64,000 nt of DNA from Strongylocentrotus purpuratus. Its lineage: Eukaryota; Echinodermata; Echinoidea; Camarodonta; Strongylocentrotidae. Within the stretch, counting starts at the first letter, position 1. Each line of letters starts with the position of its first letter. Both the position numbers and the translations under genes were made by a program. The notes beneath the pieces were generated by a model. That model was not told where the DNA came from. It saw nothing but the letters and a program-made list of their open reading frames with translations, and searched no databases. The stretch is taken from the NCBI RefSeq assembly GCF_000002235.5, contig NW_022145612.1, forward strand, positions 23,051,147 to 23,115,146, in the 5' to 3' direction. This document shows, in pieces, positions 10,745 to 24,145 of this stretch.

Positions 10745-13700
10745 TGTGCACGTTGGTACTACTAGTATAATGCATGAACCTTTCAATGCAGTCCTGAATA
10801 ATTCAAATCTCTCTATTTATGTCTCCCATGAATGTTGCAAAACACCTCTTAGGTTCTTTGTTATGCTACTGAGGTGGAAAAAGGGGGAATGGGATAAGAG
10901 TAAGAGACGTGTGGCATGTAAACAAGACAGAAAAACAAAATACCTCGCTATTCATTCAACTATTTGCGATTTAAGCTGTAGAAATAAGATACAATAAAAA
11001 CCGCCTGGAGGCGCGGATTATCGAAAAAATGTTATTTGAACTTGAACCAGGCAACACTATCTATTTTATCAACAACATTTGGTAAACCGAATGTTTTGAT
11101 GTTCCTAAACATTCTTTCATGATTGCATTTTAAGTACATGCTATTGGGATTGTCATGTCTAGAGATCCGAATAACTAGGATCCATTTATGGTTTTCAGTG
11201 AGGAATGGTATTCAGACTCAGACACACATTAAAAAAACTTGGCTCCAGCTATTTACCCACTGAATTTTGTTTCCTTACTTCAATTTTTTACGAAACAAGA
11301 TTTTAGACAAAACTAAAAAATAATGAATTCAAATGATTCCAGACAGGCATAACGTGATAAATGATCTAAAACTGAATATATCCTCCTTCATAATTCAACT
11401 TCCCCTCATCCCTTTTGATCAATACCACAAACACAAGATAATATTCATCTTTCCTTGAAACCTGAAACCACCACCCATCTCTTCCTAAATAATTCAACTT
11501 CCTTCTTCTCTAGCATAATGCCTATTATGAGAAAATTACCAACTTTTCCTACACCTAAAAAAAAAATCGAATCTGCCTTCCCAGAGGAATTGCATCCCTG
11601 GATGTGGTTGGCGTGTCGACCAGAGGAAGAAGGTAGAAGAACCCCTGGTCAACATGTGTTAACCTGACAAGAGAGAAAGGTGGGAACGCAAAGTTCAATA
11701 TCAACAATGGTTCGGCTGGGAAAGGGATCCTCAAATATGATTGGCATCTCAAATTGGCAATGTTAGATTGAGGGGGGGGGGGGGGGTTGGTGTTTCTCAG
11801 GACCACAAGAATGCCTGCATGACCAAGGCTGGTGTCATGTGTGGTTGCCGTGGTAGCGAGAGGCTTAGGCAAACTGACCATGGGAACCAACAAGTAGGTG
11901 TCAGAAAGTATTGTGACTTACAATGACCAAGGATAGAGAATTCAACAAGATTCTGATTTTATACTCGGCTGGAATACTACATCTTTACCCTATACAAATC
12001 GGTCTAAATCTAAAAAACATTTTTTTATCAGGTAAGTTATTTCCATTCCACAAACAAACATAAAATTTGGTATGTTCATATTCAGGAGTTAATTACCCTC
12101 AACGAAACTCTTGGAATGTTCATGGGAACTTCAAAAATCTGGTATCCCAGAGAAATTTGTGGACTTCTACGTTTCTTATACCATGGGAATGTGAATATAT
12201 TTTCAGTTTATAAATAGTACAATCATTCCAGTTGACATTCATAAAGATTATGGAATGTGTCCATTGTTATGGTTGGTACGAAATATGCCTTTTCCCATCA
12301 TTATTGATTATTGCACAATGCCCAACCCAGACACTTAAAAAAAAGGTCATAAATGAAAAAATTTCACAATTAAATAAAACGGCCTGATGAGATTTAAAAA
12401 AAATTAAATTTCATATATCTCCATAAGGAGACTTACTACATGTTTACAATGTATTTCTATATTTTTCAACTGAATTAAGGTCTGAGTTCAAAAAAACAAT
12501 ATTTTGTAAAGGTAGGAAATTTCACATTTATGTATAAGTGCTGGGTAATATAAGTAAATCATTTCTGACTGCTAAAGGAAATATAGTTTTATGACATTTG
12601 ATCATAAATTTGCGGTTTTGTTTTACAAGAAGGGGAGAGAACTTGACATAACCACAAATAGAGAGAGTTCCTCTTAACCACAACAGAGCATCTACCAGTA
12701 ACATCACAGCCTGCCTGGTCTCGACTCGGAATTCAGATCCTCCACCACTGAAACTGTTCTTTGTTGATGTTATTGAAACCAGAGTAAACCAGTGAGAGAT
12801 CTTCTTCCAAACCAACCCAAAGTCAAAGAGAAAGTGATCTGGAGTCCTGGATGTCCTGGCACAGAGTTGTTTTGACACTGACTTCATCCAAGAGCAAAAA
12901 CTTTCTCAGAATACCGACTGGCTTAGATCATAAATTTGTAAATCGCTGGGAAAATGGTGATATCACAATCTGGGAAAATACTTTCTTGTTATGAAATGTC
13001 TTCCTCTTCTCAACACTGCTCTCCTTTTCTTGTTCTACAAATTTTTCTAAATGCTTTAAAATTCTACCAATTTTATAAACTATCTTATATTCTTTAGCCT
13101 CCTGGTCTCTAGGAATTCAAATCTTCCACCACTAAAACTATTTTTTGTTGATTTTATTTTGACCCCAAGTTCAAAGTCACTCTCTCCTCATTTTTTTAAA
13201 ACCAGAATCCCTTCTTTAAAAAAAAAAAAAAAAGCAAAATCCCACCCAATTAGTTGTATTTTTACTTTCTAAACTGTTTACACATGATGATATAAACAGA
13301 TGAACTTTTCACACTTTCAATCGCTTGACTAGGAAGTAGAAACCACATTGTGGTTTAGAATTGTCTCATACCACCTAAATGTGAACTGCAGAATCCTGGC
13401 AACCACATTATTGACCACCTTCACCTCCGAGTAAAGTGCAATACCATCTGTCTTTTGCTTAAGTCAAATGATCGCACTTTATTTCCATCGGATAATATGA
13501 AAATCTAGTATGTACATAACATCTTAATATAAAGATTCAAAATGCTAAGAATAGTAAGAAACACCCAAAAAATGAAAATACTCAACTCAGCAGATATAGG
13601 TTGTAAAAATTCTTTTTCAAGTACAATGAAAAAGGGGGGGGGGGTGGTAAATTACGAACTGGACATCCCATAAAATATATGCATTACTAAACATGACTCG

Positions 13701-13833
13701 AAACTGACACAAATCTCTTCTTGCCCCATCGGGATGATGACAATTTGTTATCATTCTACTGTTAGTATCAGTCTTATTGGTGTAACTGAGGTATTTTTTT
13801 AGTAAATGTCTGATGATGTAGTTACATATATAC

Positions 13834-14025
13834 CTTCTTTAACTGCCCATCTTGGTCACCTAGAAAGATGACAGTCCGCTCACGATGAACTGTAGCTGCT
13901 ATGGATGTCAGGACAGACGGATGGGTGTATACAGCCCTTGCATCAATGGAGAAATCCCCACCAAGCGGTACATTGTTGTCGTTTTTATGGCAGTAGCTGG
14001 GTCCAGTAGAGTTGATCTCAGTGAT
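13834..14025 (-). CDS. Plexin, second visible coding exon (Sema domain)
   Basis: An acceptor (TTATCTCTAG) and a donor (AAG|GTATAT) bound 192 nt, 64 codons, phase 0 on both sides. The peptide runs from ITEINSTGPSYCH to GDQDGQLKK and includes DARAVYTHPSVLTSIAAT and TVIFLGDQDG. In plexins this is the late Sema segment, where a Val-hydrophobic-LG-(T/D)xDGxL(K/L)K strand precedes the last blade. It continues directly from the 411-codon exon at 14362-15594. Confidence 0.88.
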
Positions 14026-14361
14026 CTAGAGATAAATGTTAGGATAGCACATTTAAGGTAAAAGAAAGAAGGGCCAAGGTGTAATTGAAATAGTCACAGT
14101 GATATAATATTATCTCAAAACGTACCAAAATGATCAAATACCCAAGAAACTAAGTTGTCTAATGTCTAAATAATTATTTAACGGCTTTCTTGTTTCAATT
14201 TCTGGAATAAACTTCCAAGTTACAAAAAAAAAAATACACAAACTCCTATACCTCTTTAGCCAATCTGAATCTTTAATCACTGCGTGTGTGATCTGCTATC
14301 TCAAATGACACTAAGAATTGAAAGAAAGACTTCATTTACAATGACAGAAGAATCAACTTAC

Positions 14362-15594
14362 CATACTATCTGATGTGCCACAACCCACAGATCCTAACCA
14401 GTCAATGTCTGTTCTGTCTGTTTCTAGCCGAGCACATCCCAACCTCCTCTCCCAGTATGCCAGATCTATCGCAGAAAGAGGATACATACAGACAGCTGAC
14501 GTATCTGAAGGAGTCTTGCTCATCATTTCCGACTTGGCAAACACCACGTAGAGAACTTCAGATCCAGGTTGCAAGTCATCAGATCCTAAATCTGACCCAA
14601 CGGTGCCAACGTAGGCTGACTGTGCAATGTTGTACAGGGTCCTCTCATCCTGGCCATAGACATAGCAGTGTAGAGGAAGCTCAATGTAGGAGTAGAAGTG
14701 GTCATCTTGTTGACACACCCGAGATATTTTCGTGTAGTAGTTGCTTGGGCTATCATATACCTTTGGCTGGAGAGCGATGAAGTAGCTGAAGCCATTTGCT
14801 GCAAAACCTGAGATGTAGGTGATATTGAACTTCTGGCTGCTTGGAGAGTCATCAATGGTACCTGCTGGTATTCGGATCAAAGAAGGATTCTGAGCTTGAG
14901 GTCCACCTCCATTGTACACTTGAAAAAGAGATGAACTTGACAGATCGGATGGCAACTGCCTACTGGACATTGTCCACTCGTTGCCCCTAAGCCACTCTGA
15001 CGTTGATGATCCAACGTACAATGTCTTCATGTCATCTATTCCATTTGCTACAAATGCCACAGTGGTGCCATAGTCTGTGTTCACAGATACCTCTGTCATA
15101 GAGATGTCTGACAACACCCCCAATGTGTCCACGGCCAATATATCGCAGACTCCTTGATACACCGTCCCACATACTATGAGACGATCATCATCCACGAGCA
15201 AGACTTTGTTAAAATTGTCTGTTGCACTTCCACAGTTTGTGGATCTTGGTACACATTCTGGGCCGTCTTGGACAGGCCCTGTCACTGATTCTTGTTCTAG
15301 ACTCAGGTTGCTGTTCAGTTTATAAACTCTGTTCACCGAGCCTATGAAAACAGTGTCTCTTTGTGCATCTACCGCTATCGTCTGCAATGTAAATGCGGTG
15401 TTCCCCTCGCTAAACTGCGGATATGATAAACACGGACTGAGAAGTAATGACAAAACGTGGAAGAGAAGCATTATGTGTACTGTCCTGCTTCTTGATGATC
15501 TGAACATCTTGCATATATGCCTCACCGTCACTGACCCTGTCTCAATGGTCATGCTTATCCTTGAGTTTCCAGTCTCTTCCTCTGTATAAGCCAT
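14362..15594 (-). CDS. Plexin, first coding exon (signal peptide and most of Sema domain)
   Basis: A semaphorin receptor of the cell surface used in axon and cell guidance. The exon encodes 411 residues and ends at a TATG|GTAAGT donor in phase 0. An in-frame TGA lies at 15613-15615, so 15594 is the first possible ATG. Met30 (15507) or Met42 (15471) give a more ordinary signal peptide, with hydrophobic core MLLFHVLSLLLSPCLS. The Sema domain starts near residue 60: TVFIGSVNRVYKL and VTGPVQDGPEC are the classical plexin first-blade motifs, DNFNKVLLVDDDRLIVCG and QGVC the second. RVCQQDDHFYSYIELPLHC and LYVVFAKSE...AVCMYPL carry the paired cysteines typical of plexins. I cannot settle whether the class is A or B. 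Confidence 0.92.
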
Positions 15595-15647
15595 CTTTGT
15601 GTTCTTGGGTTGTCACTGGCAGTGGTTAGGAAAAAACTTCATCTGAC
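15595..15647 (-). other. Plexin 5' untranslated leader and putative splice acceptor
   Basis: On the minus strand TATATTCCTAG is followed by 53 nt leading to the ATG. A 5' non-coding exon upstream would splice here. The leader holds an in-frame TGA and one upstream ATG (in GTCAGATGAAG) in another frame. Inferred from sequence only; the transcription start could also lie nearby. Confidence 0.4.
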
Positions 15648-17770
15648 CTAGGAATATACAAAAGGAGAAAAAGAGAAACAATTAGTCAAATGAAAAATCA
15701 TCCACAATACATAACATTTATGATTTGAATCACCAAACTATTTTCATAAAATTGAAAAATTATCCACAATAAATAATATGTAAATGATAAGAACAACCAT
15801 AGGATCACGAAAATAAATCTTTCCTTACAAAGTCAATCCAGCTCTTTTGCGTCGAGTCCAAACTCCACTTTCTTACAACACAACCCAACATTGCTTACTT
15901 TTCTTCTCAGAGAGAAAAAAAAAGACGCTCATTTTGCATAGTGTGATATGACCCAGCTGACTGGAAGTGGTTAGAGCTCCGTTACATGTAATCACGTTTC
16001 CTATCCTCGGGCTGGAGTAGTCACAGGTAATTATAATCTGGCTTCCTCATAGCGGGAAGCATAACCAGCACTGGTCTTTCTAACGTCTTGATTGCAATAA
16101 TTATGTCCTGTCCCTCCAAAATTTACCAATTTTTTTAACAGGGTGATTAAAGCATCTGTTTGTTCAAGATAATTGCATGAACTAATGACAGTTATTCCTT
16201 TCTTCTTCCAAGTGGAACAGTCAGGAAATGAGAATGTCACACACGATACACTAACCTGTAACTCATCCCATGGGATACGATAGTATGCATTATTAAGTAA
16301 ATTTGGATAATTAACAAAGTTCTTAGAAAATTACTGCCTTTCAACTACACAATTAATATTTAGTGACTTGCTTTGTTTCTACATTAAGATAATAACATAT
16401 TGTACATCCAAGAAGCAGGCCTACATTTAACTGGCAAGTCTCTGGCAATTCTACAATTCTCTGGTAAGATTTTATTTCTAAATGTACATGTACATGTGGA
16501 ACTTTGCAAAAACTTCCCTCAATCACAATCAAGAGTACATTTCTCCAAAAAGGAATACAGTAAAATCAAATTTAACCTACTACATGTATAAACTAACATT
16601 GAGTGTTAATCCTACTCATACAACACAAAAGTTGAAAATTATAATTATAACATTCAAAATTTCATAAACATATTCCAAATTACAAAATTAACTTGTCCTT
16701 TCATGGATGAATGAAACAACACTCGATCTAAAGCCAAATTAAAAGTATTCTAATAATCCTTAATAAGCAGTATTTATTAAGCCGGAAGGCAGAGATGTCC
16801 CTTGTCAAGGTTAACGACCCCTACGGGACTCTGATTGACTGACAAGCAATGATCATAATTAGGCACCATGGGTCATTTGTTAGCAAATTGGCAATCATCA
16901 CACATGGTTTGAAAAACAAGTCATCCCATAATACAATCCTGTGTGATTAATACAGAATCTGTCAACAATTTACTAACCAACTCATACTCAATCAGCAATT
17001 AGTAACAGGTCAGTTCCATTCATACAACTCACTTCCTATATTTTCATCACATGATCGCACTGTCCACAAGCGGAGGACAAGGAGGTTAACCTAGGTATAG
17101 TTTCTTTAAACTGAACTCCAAATGAATGATAAACATTTATATACCATCTGTTTGAAACAAGAAGGACATTAACTCAAATACTTTTATCACAGAGTCAATG
17201 CCCTTCTGAAGTTCTGGCTCAAAACAAAAGATGAAAATAAAAGTATCTTTTGGGAATAACTAGAAGTGCAAATAAATACGATTTGAATGATACCTTTGTC
17301 TTTTCCATATTGCAATTTGCGAAAATGGTCAAGCAAAATCTTTTAAAAGAACTACATGTAGATGTCACAAACAAAATTCTATCTACCACTGATGTGTATG
17401 ATTTAGGGAGATGCATCATACATTAAGTAGATTTTTTAAAAGCCATATAACTTCTCACCTGATTATGGGAATCTAAATCAAGGACACAATATCTCCAATC
17501 TCCAACTTTCAAGAAGACAAATAGCAACAATCCACAAGAACAGGGCTCACACCAAAAATGATTCCATGGACTATAATAAGTCGGTTCATAAACTACATGT
17601 AACTCCAACAATGCCCAGTTCTTATTTCACGCAACATTCCCGGAGCCCACAGTTGCAGCAGAGTGCAGACCAACATGCTTTAACAGGCAATGCAGGCATC
17701 AAAAGAAAACAGCAGTCAAAAAATGATTGATATACATGTACCAGTAGGTGATGTAGGGCTTATAATGTTG

Positions 17771-17880
17771 GGGAAAGGGGCTTACCATAATAATTATCAC
17801 ATCAGATCATTACACATCAGATTATTATCACATCAGATTATCTCATTGGATTATTATCACACCAGATTATTGCTGCAAAA
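17771..17880. repeat. Short imperfect tandem repeat (ACATCAGATTATTATC-like)
   Basis: About five imperfect copies of a unit of roughly 17-20 bp based on CACATCAGATTATTAT follow each other. They are followed 40 bp later by a hairpin at 17921. Confidence 0.65.
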
Positions 17881-17920
17881 ATTCCTGCTACACTATACAC
17901 AATCACAGCCTAGGTGATTA

Positions 17921-17947
17921 AACCAGGGATATGATATATCCCTGGTT
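17921..17947. repeat. Hairpin: 12-bp perfect inverted repeat
   Basis: AACCAGGGATAT, a 3-nt spacer (GAT), then ATATCCCTGGTT. The ACCAGGGA core is shared with the palindrome at 24099-24145. Function unknown. Confidence 0.8.
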
Positions 17948-19460
17948 AAACTATGTTTCTTATCAGATTATAAATCAGAGGTGATGACATTATGTAATCA
18001 GAAAGCTCATGCTAGTATTCCTGAATGCCCTGATAGTGACCCTTGCATCAAGTACAAGGCAAACAAACCTCAACTAGATTGCTTCCTGTGCTTCCTCTAT
18101 ATTGTTTTACCGAGATTACCTGATAAGGTCCTTTGGAAACACAGAATCGGGGAATGTATACAAAGAGTTGATAGCTTCCAGGGTTTAATCACAGAACTAA
18201 TAATTTGTAGCTCCAAGGTTTTAGCATAAGGTTGTATCACAATATATATCCCGCCATATCCAATTAGTTGCGGCATTGCAGGCATCAAGCCAGTATGTGT
18301 AAGTTAGAATGCAAAGCATTGGATCTCTTTCAGGCCCATGTCCAACAAATGTCACGTGATTATACTTTGTTTCTTTTTTAATAATTTGTATGTACTCATC
18401 ATGATTGGAGTCGAGACTTAAGTTAAACGTAAATTGAAAATACATGTGTTTAACAAAAATGGACCAGCAGAATGATTGTGAAAGTCGCCAAGTGAAATGT
18501 CCTTTCCCGTTACAAGGATATTCATTATTCAGCCTTCCTAACAAAAAAGGTTACCAGTATTTATAACTGAATCATCTATCTAAAAATGTACTTTACAATG
18601 AATGAACAGGATTTCAATGCTTTTCTGAACCAATGATTGTAATCAATTTCTTATGAATTGAAACAAAAATGGTTTTCTAAATCAAATTTGCCTCATCATT
18701 TCTCATGTCTTAACCTATTTTTTCATGAACAACTTTTAAAACTTCATTCACCCTTATGAAATAGTATTTATGAGCGCACTAAAGTACTTACTTACCAATG
18801 TTCTTGAGTCCCCCGGAAATATCCATAAATTTCAATTCCATCTATGACAACCTTCACACTGTTCTATTAATGCTACAGTAACAAGTCTCTACCTGTAGAC
18901 TAAGATTTCTCTCAGAATACACTTGCTATCATTTCAAAGTCTTCACAAAAAAGGGGGGGGGGGTACGGCTATTGTGACCCCCTACCAATAATACCCTATC
19001 AATCATACCTACAGCGCTAACTGAGAAGCCCATTATATCTATTCATCTAACCTGTTATTGAAGGGGGCAAATATTGTAACAGCATCTTTTCAAACATTAA
19101 AAAGATGAAAATCACTTTGTGTACAATAGCATAATAAATATCATTGCAAATTTGTTGAGTGAAAATGAAGGCCGACATTGGTTTGAATTATTCTGAAAGT
19201 GGTTTGCTTTTATTCTCAAGATAATAGCCCAGCAATTTAGACTTTATGGACCATACTTCCTGCAATGGATTCCCCCTTTTCTGGTCTCTCCACCGCCCCT
19301 AGGACCCTTTCCTTTATTCAATGATCTTTTCACGGATCAAAGGGAAATTTCCAGAACAATATGAAACTCAGAAGTGAATTGCGACATACACCATTTCACG
19401 CATGCCTCTGGGTGAGTTTTTTTGCGGTCATCAGCTTTCCAGCGTTAGAATCCACCCTTT

Positions 19461-19471
19461 TTCTCTCTCTT

Positions 19472-19516
<45 letters not shown>
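19461..19516. repeat. CT microsatellite
   Basis: A TC/TTTC start passes into a pure CT tract of about 40 bp. Confidence 0.95.
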
Positions 19517-19519
<3 letters not shown>

Positions 19520-22500
19520 CAGGTCATTTGCTTTTAAAGATTTAGTAGGTCCTATCAGAGTAACATCGTTAATTTTGTTATACATGTATTTCTACATATT
19601 ACCATCTATAGCCCTTACAATATTTCCGATCATTTAAGACAATTTCATTAACATAAAATCACTGATTTTGTTCCCCCTAATGAATATTACAAAGCAGTAG
19701 AAATGTGATTTTTTTTTTTCTATAATGAGTGTAATCAAGGGACATCAACCATTCTGTTGTATGTTCTATTTTGTCTTAATACAAAGAAAAATGATGACCA
19801 TATTGCAACAAATATTCATCTGGTTTCTTTTAGTTGAATATTTGAACATTCCAAGTCCTCATAGTTAGAGAACAAAAACGATGAAGTAAAGTACTAAAAG
19901 TAGGTTATTTCGCATTTGAAATCTGCACTGGAATACACAGGCCCATCATAAATTTCTTTTCTTGCTTTTATTCCATTATATTCTCCTTTTACATCCAATG
20001 GCTTTGAAGATACAAAATTGAATGATTCTCCGTCAAATTTTTAGTACTGCATTAGTACTGCTTTATCTTCAATGCACCTGTGTTCTGGTTTGCATCAAAA
20101 TGGTATTTTTCTTTTTTTATCGCATCTTATTCTTTGCCTCTGCCTAGAGTTAAATTCATCAATATCATCAATGATTGTTCAAAGCATTGTCCATCTTTAC
20201 AATTCTGGCACCATCCCCAAATGCAAGACCCCCGCTTGAACCCAATCATTGAATGTCTTCTGGCGGGTGCACAGTGGGTTATGAATGGAAATTCAATCCT
20301 CGCCCATTAGGAAAAATAGATCTTTCTGAGACAGACAATTTTATGTCGAGGACTGTCTGACAGTCTCCTCGAAGTTGTCATAATTTTCTCACTTGCTCTA
20401 TTTTTATCACCCCTCCCACATCATTAGATTTAGAACGAATCCCATTATCTCTTAGTACATTGTAGACTTCAGAAGGTTATTGCCTTTAATGCATGCCATT
20501 TCTATTACATACAAAGAAGTGTGTTTATTCCAGTTTCTCAACGGGATGTTCCACTATTTGAATGTTCATTCAGTTATGGGGAGGTGATGACTGATGACGC
20601 CTGAAAGTACACTTTCCCCAGTACACTTCCTTTGCCTCTCTCTATCTTCCAAGGTGTCTCCACTCAGGTATACACAACAAATCTTTACTTATAACTATCT
20701 ACGTTTCAAAGAATTTATTATCTTTACCTTTCGCTCGGCTCTATCTCTCTCTCTCTCTCTCTCTTTCTTCTTTACTTTCTGATTCATTCTCCCAAATCAG
20801 TAGGTCGTTTCTTTTCACAAACTGCAGGGATGAATGGAGGGCGGAGATGGCCGATTGGAGCTGGCATTGGCATGAGCCCAACTGCAAACTGGCCACTATT
20901 GTACGCTGGCGTCAGCCAAAGACAGCGAACTCTAAATCGAGGTCATCCACAGCCCCTTTCAGAATCAATAGAAAGGTTTGATGGAATCTCTCCTAGTGAT
21001 TGTTTTTTCTCTCTTTTTCTTTTCACCTTTGCTAATGATCCTGTTTCCCTTAGGACTTTTAACACTCGCATTCATGACTTAGGAAGTATCCTGACTTTTC
21101 CGTTTAATTATAATGTGTTTCTTTGAAATTGAGCTCAGGTAACTCATGAAGACACCGATCTACTTTCACCTATTTTTTAACCATCCTTGAAACCTTATTT
21201 CTTTATCTTGTAAATGTACATGTACAGTACACCTTCACCGTTTCTTACACAATCACTTATCCAAATTTGTTATAAGTTTTGGTCTACATTTGTATCAGAA
21301 GTGCATGAAGGTCTTAATTAAAGAATTCATTCTGAAGAACAATGTGGATAGTCCTACATTACTAACCTGCAACAAGATGTACATACACCCTGTAGTATTA
21401 TCAAGGGAAGTATCCATAAAAAGGTTTTATTTCCTCTGCATTTTCAAAGTGAACGCCCTTTTGATTTATTTCCACATTTAAGGACTACATGTATATACTG
21501 TAACATGTCTTAATTGTAACTGTGAATTTCCCAAACCACACTCTGCAATGGCTGTTTGTATAGTCTTGGTGACCTACATGTCCAATAAACCTCAAAATTG
21601 AACAAATAAGTTTCTTACATGAAGAAGAAAACAGTGTCCTTAACTACACAATAGGATATTCATGACAAATCAATTGAGTATTTGGATAACCGTGTTTGAA
21701 GTTTGTTGATGAAACCTATTATACTTATTACCTAGTCTAAATTCACAATTCAGTTTGGTCCGCTTACAATAGAAATATATATTGCACTCAATCACGAAAA
21801 CCACCAAGTTCAAATATCTTGGTAATACCTTGAATAACAAACCAATCAGTCATAATTATTCAATACAAAACGAATACAAGGTTGAAGGCTACCCTAATAC
21901 TTCATTAGAGATAATTATAGGGAAAACATGTCAATAGAATTTAGCAGCATATGCAAAGTTGAAATGCACAAGAATAAGTCCCATTTGAGAGTCCACAAAA
22001 GGATGAAAATAATTTTCATATTCAAAGGCCATTCAGCAGACACCTGGACATCCGGTACACATTTATCAAATGAAAGCATCTAAAGGAGATACTGTACACC
22101 TAAAGAAAACAGTATTATCATACTCACTTAAATGACTTGCATTCAGGGGCGGAAATGTAGAAAAATACCGGAAATATAATATAAGCAACAAAAGAAAGAC
22201 AATCATAGCCACATAAGTTCTGAAATCCCTGACCAGTCGGAGACTTGGAGCATTGAAAAAGGTGCAAGCCAACTGTGTCGCTTCCCCATCAATGAATAAC
22301 AATTGCTGTCAACAACATGCTCTCTGTCATCTGTATTTTCTCTCTCTCACCAATCAATCAATCAATCAATCGGATCTAACCTAATGGTCCAGATTACTAT
22401 CAGGACAAATATAACAATACCTTTTGACAGAAAGTCAAACAGTAATTATTAGAACTTTCCATATAAACACCGCCCTTTCGGATAGACGAAATATGTCATT

Positions 22501-24098
22501 CATACGAGGAGAAGGACTTTATTGATTTATCGATCTGTTTGGTTCCAGCAACATGCCTCAGACAATATTGATGAAAAGATAAACTTGTGTCATTAAGTGG
22601 AGACATATGGCTTAGGTAATCCATACTGGGAGGATTAGCTTTTATTGGGGAGCAGGATTATCTGTGCTTGTTTGCAAACATTACGATTGTTCTCTGTTCA
22701 TCAACTGGGTAAACACACTCAAAGGCGTGAAGCACCGCTGGGCAGCTTGGCGCGGGACCGGTGTCACGGTCTGCATGTAGTGAATGTTTTGCAGCACGCT
22801 TACTTTCCTTATTGGTCGCCATCAGTAAACCACAGGCGTCTTGATCTCTGTAACGCCAGCAGTGATCTTTTTTCAAGGCCTTGATAATTAAGGCAATGCC
22901 AAAACAAATATTTTCTCAAGATTCACACGCATTGTAAATATCACTTGTCTCCCGGATATAAAACATTTTATCATATAATTATCGTTTAGATAAAAATGTT
23001 GAATTTTAGAATATTAAAGAGGGGAAATAAATATTTCAAACATCATGTAGTGAAAAATAAGAATACATGAATATTAAATCTAAATGCTTTTCTTAAATTT
23101 TACAGTTCAGATGAATAGACAAAAATAAGAATTGAATATTGTATTTTACTTTCACTGTGTATTGGAAAATCAATAAATTTTAAAAAATTCTTATTTTGCC
23201 TCAATATCAAAATCTAGCCAAAATACAATACAACAGTATTAAAGATGTATTTAAACTTGTTGAATCTCAAGTTTTTGATGCAGAAACCAAATGAGATTTC
23301 CATTGCAGATCTACATGGTGGATATAGCTCTTGCTTGCCTTTGACAATTTGCCTGCAAGGATGCCAAAAATTATTTTCAGGGTACTTGAATAGAAGGTAC
23401 AGAAAGGAAAGATATCTGCCAACAGTTTCACACATTATTCCAAGACCACCTAGTCAGCCCCATGCCGCCATCCTCCTTTCAGTAAAAAACTCTAAAGAGA
23501 GAAAGGGAAATAGCGGATTAATTGATTACTATTGATCATCAATGCCACTTCATGGCTCAGGCTCCAAATCCCAGTAACGTGGGGGCTCCTTGAAGGAATT
23601 ATGGGATAAACTGTCTGGGATCAAACCTCAGGATTAAGTAATTAAATAGAAAATGACAGTCATAAAAACTCATCCAAAGCTTCTTAACGCAATAAGTAAA
23701 GTGGATTGTCGAACGATTGTTTGAAAATATTTGGAACTTCAATCCAAACACCGCTGTTTGGGAAGTTATTATCGTGAGATACTATTAATAGTTACTGCCA
23801 CAGAATTCCAAGATACTACCACAGAATCTCAAGATAGTGGCATCAATGGCATGATGGAACAGATTATGAACATTCTAGGGTCACACAGCAACAATGCAGC
23901 TCAAACTACAATGTACTATAGTATCAGATTTTGTATAAAAATCACAAACAATGCAATGGCAATTATGGCATACTGTAGAGGTTTATCAAATTTCCAATTG
24001 AAATTTACTATTAGGACTGATAATGAAAGATATACATAAAAAACAGAAACTAATATATCAAAAAATAAAAAAAGTATTTGCCTACTTCTAGTTCTTAG

Positions 24099-24145
24099 AT
24101 TGTTTGACCAGGGAGATGTCAGTGACATCTCCCTGGTCAAACAAT
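24099..24145. repeat. Near-perfect palindrome, 23-bp arms
   Basis: Arms 24099-24121 and 24123-24145 are exact reverse complements around a single G; the core is CCAGGGAGATGTCA. A weaker outer pair (TACTTCTA near 24083 and TAGAAGTA near 24190) may extend the fold. A degenerate relative occurs at 44151-44186. Confidence 0.9.

Larger units (their letters stand above)
1966..13833 (-). other. Plexin intron, 11.9 kb, hosting an LTR element
   Basis: Bounded by the GTATAT donor at 13833 and the CATAG acceptor before 1965. Its main content is the LTR retrotransposon at 5872-10744. It also holds a CATA microsatellite near 5236-5250, a G15 run (11772-11786), an A15 run near 13218 and two diverged copies of about 70 bp (12711-12781 and 13096-13163). 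No exon of another gene was recognised. A higher-GC patch at about 4600-4740 is open in several frames but has no convincing protein. Confidence 0.75.

Noticed and set aside
12528-12887. 119-codon minus-strand ORF in the plexin intron
   Set aside because: No recognisable family, no good splice sites, and part of it is a duplicated 70-bp block.
17771-17880. Possible CRISPR-like short repeats
   Set aside because: Units are contiguous and degenerate without unique spacers; this is an ordinary tandem repeat in an animal genome.
22645-22884. Overlapping ORFs on both strands in a GC-richer patch
   Set aside because: Open on both strands without homology. It may be regulatory or exonic, but nothing supports a coding call.
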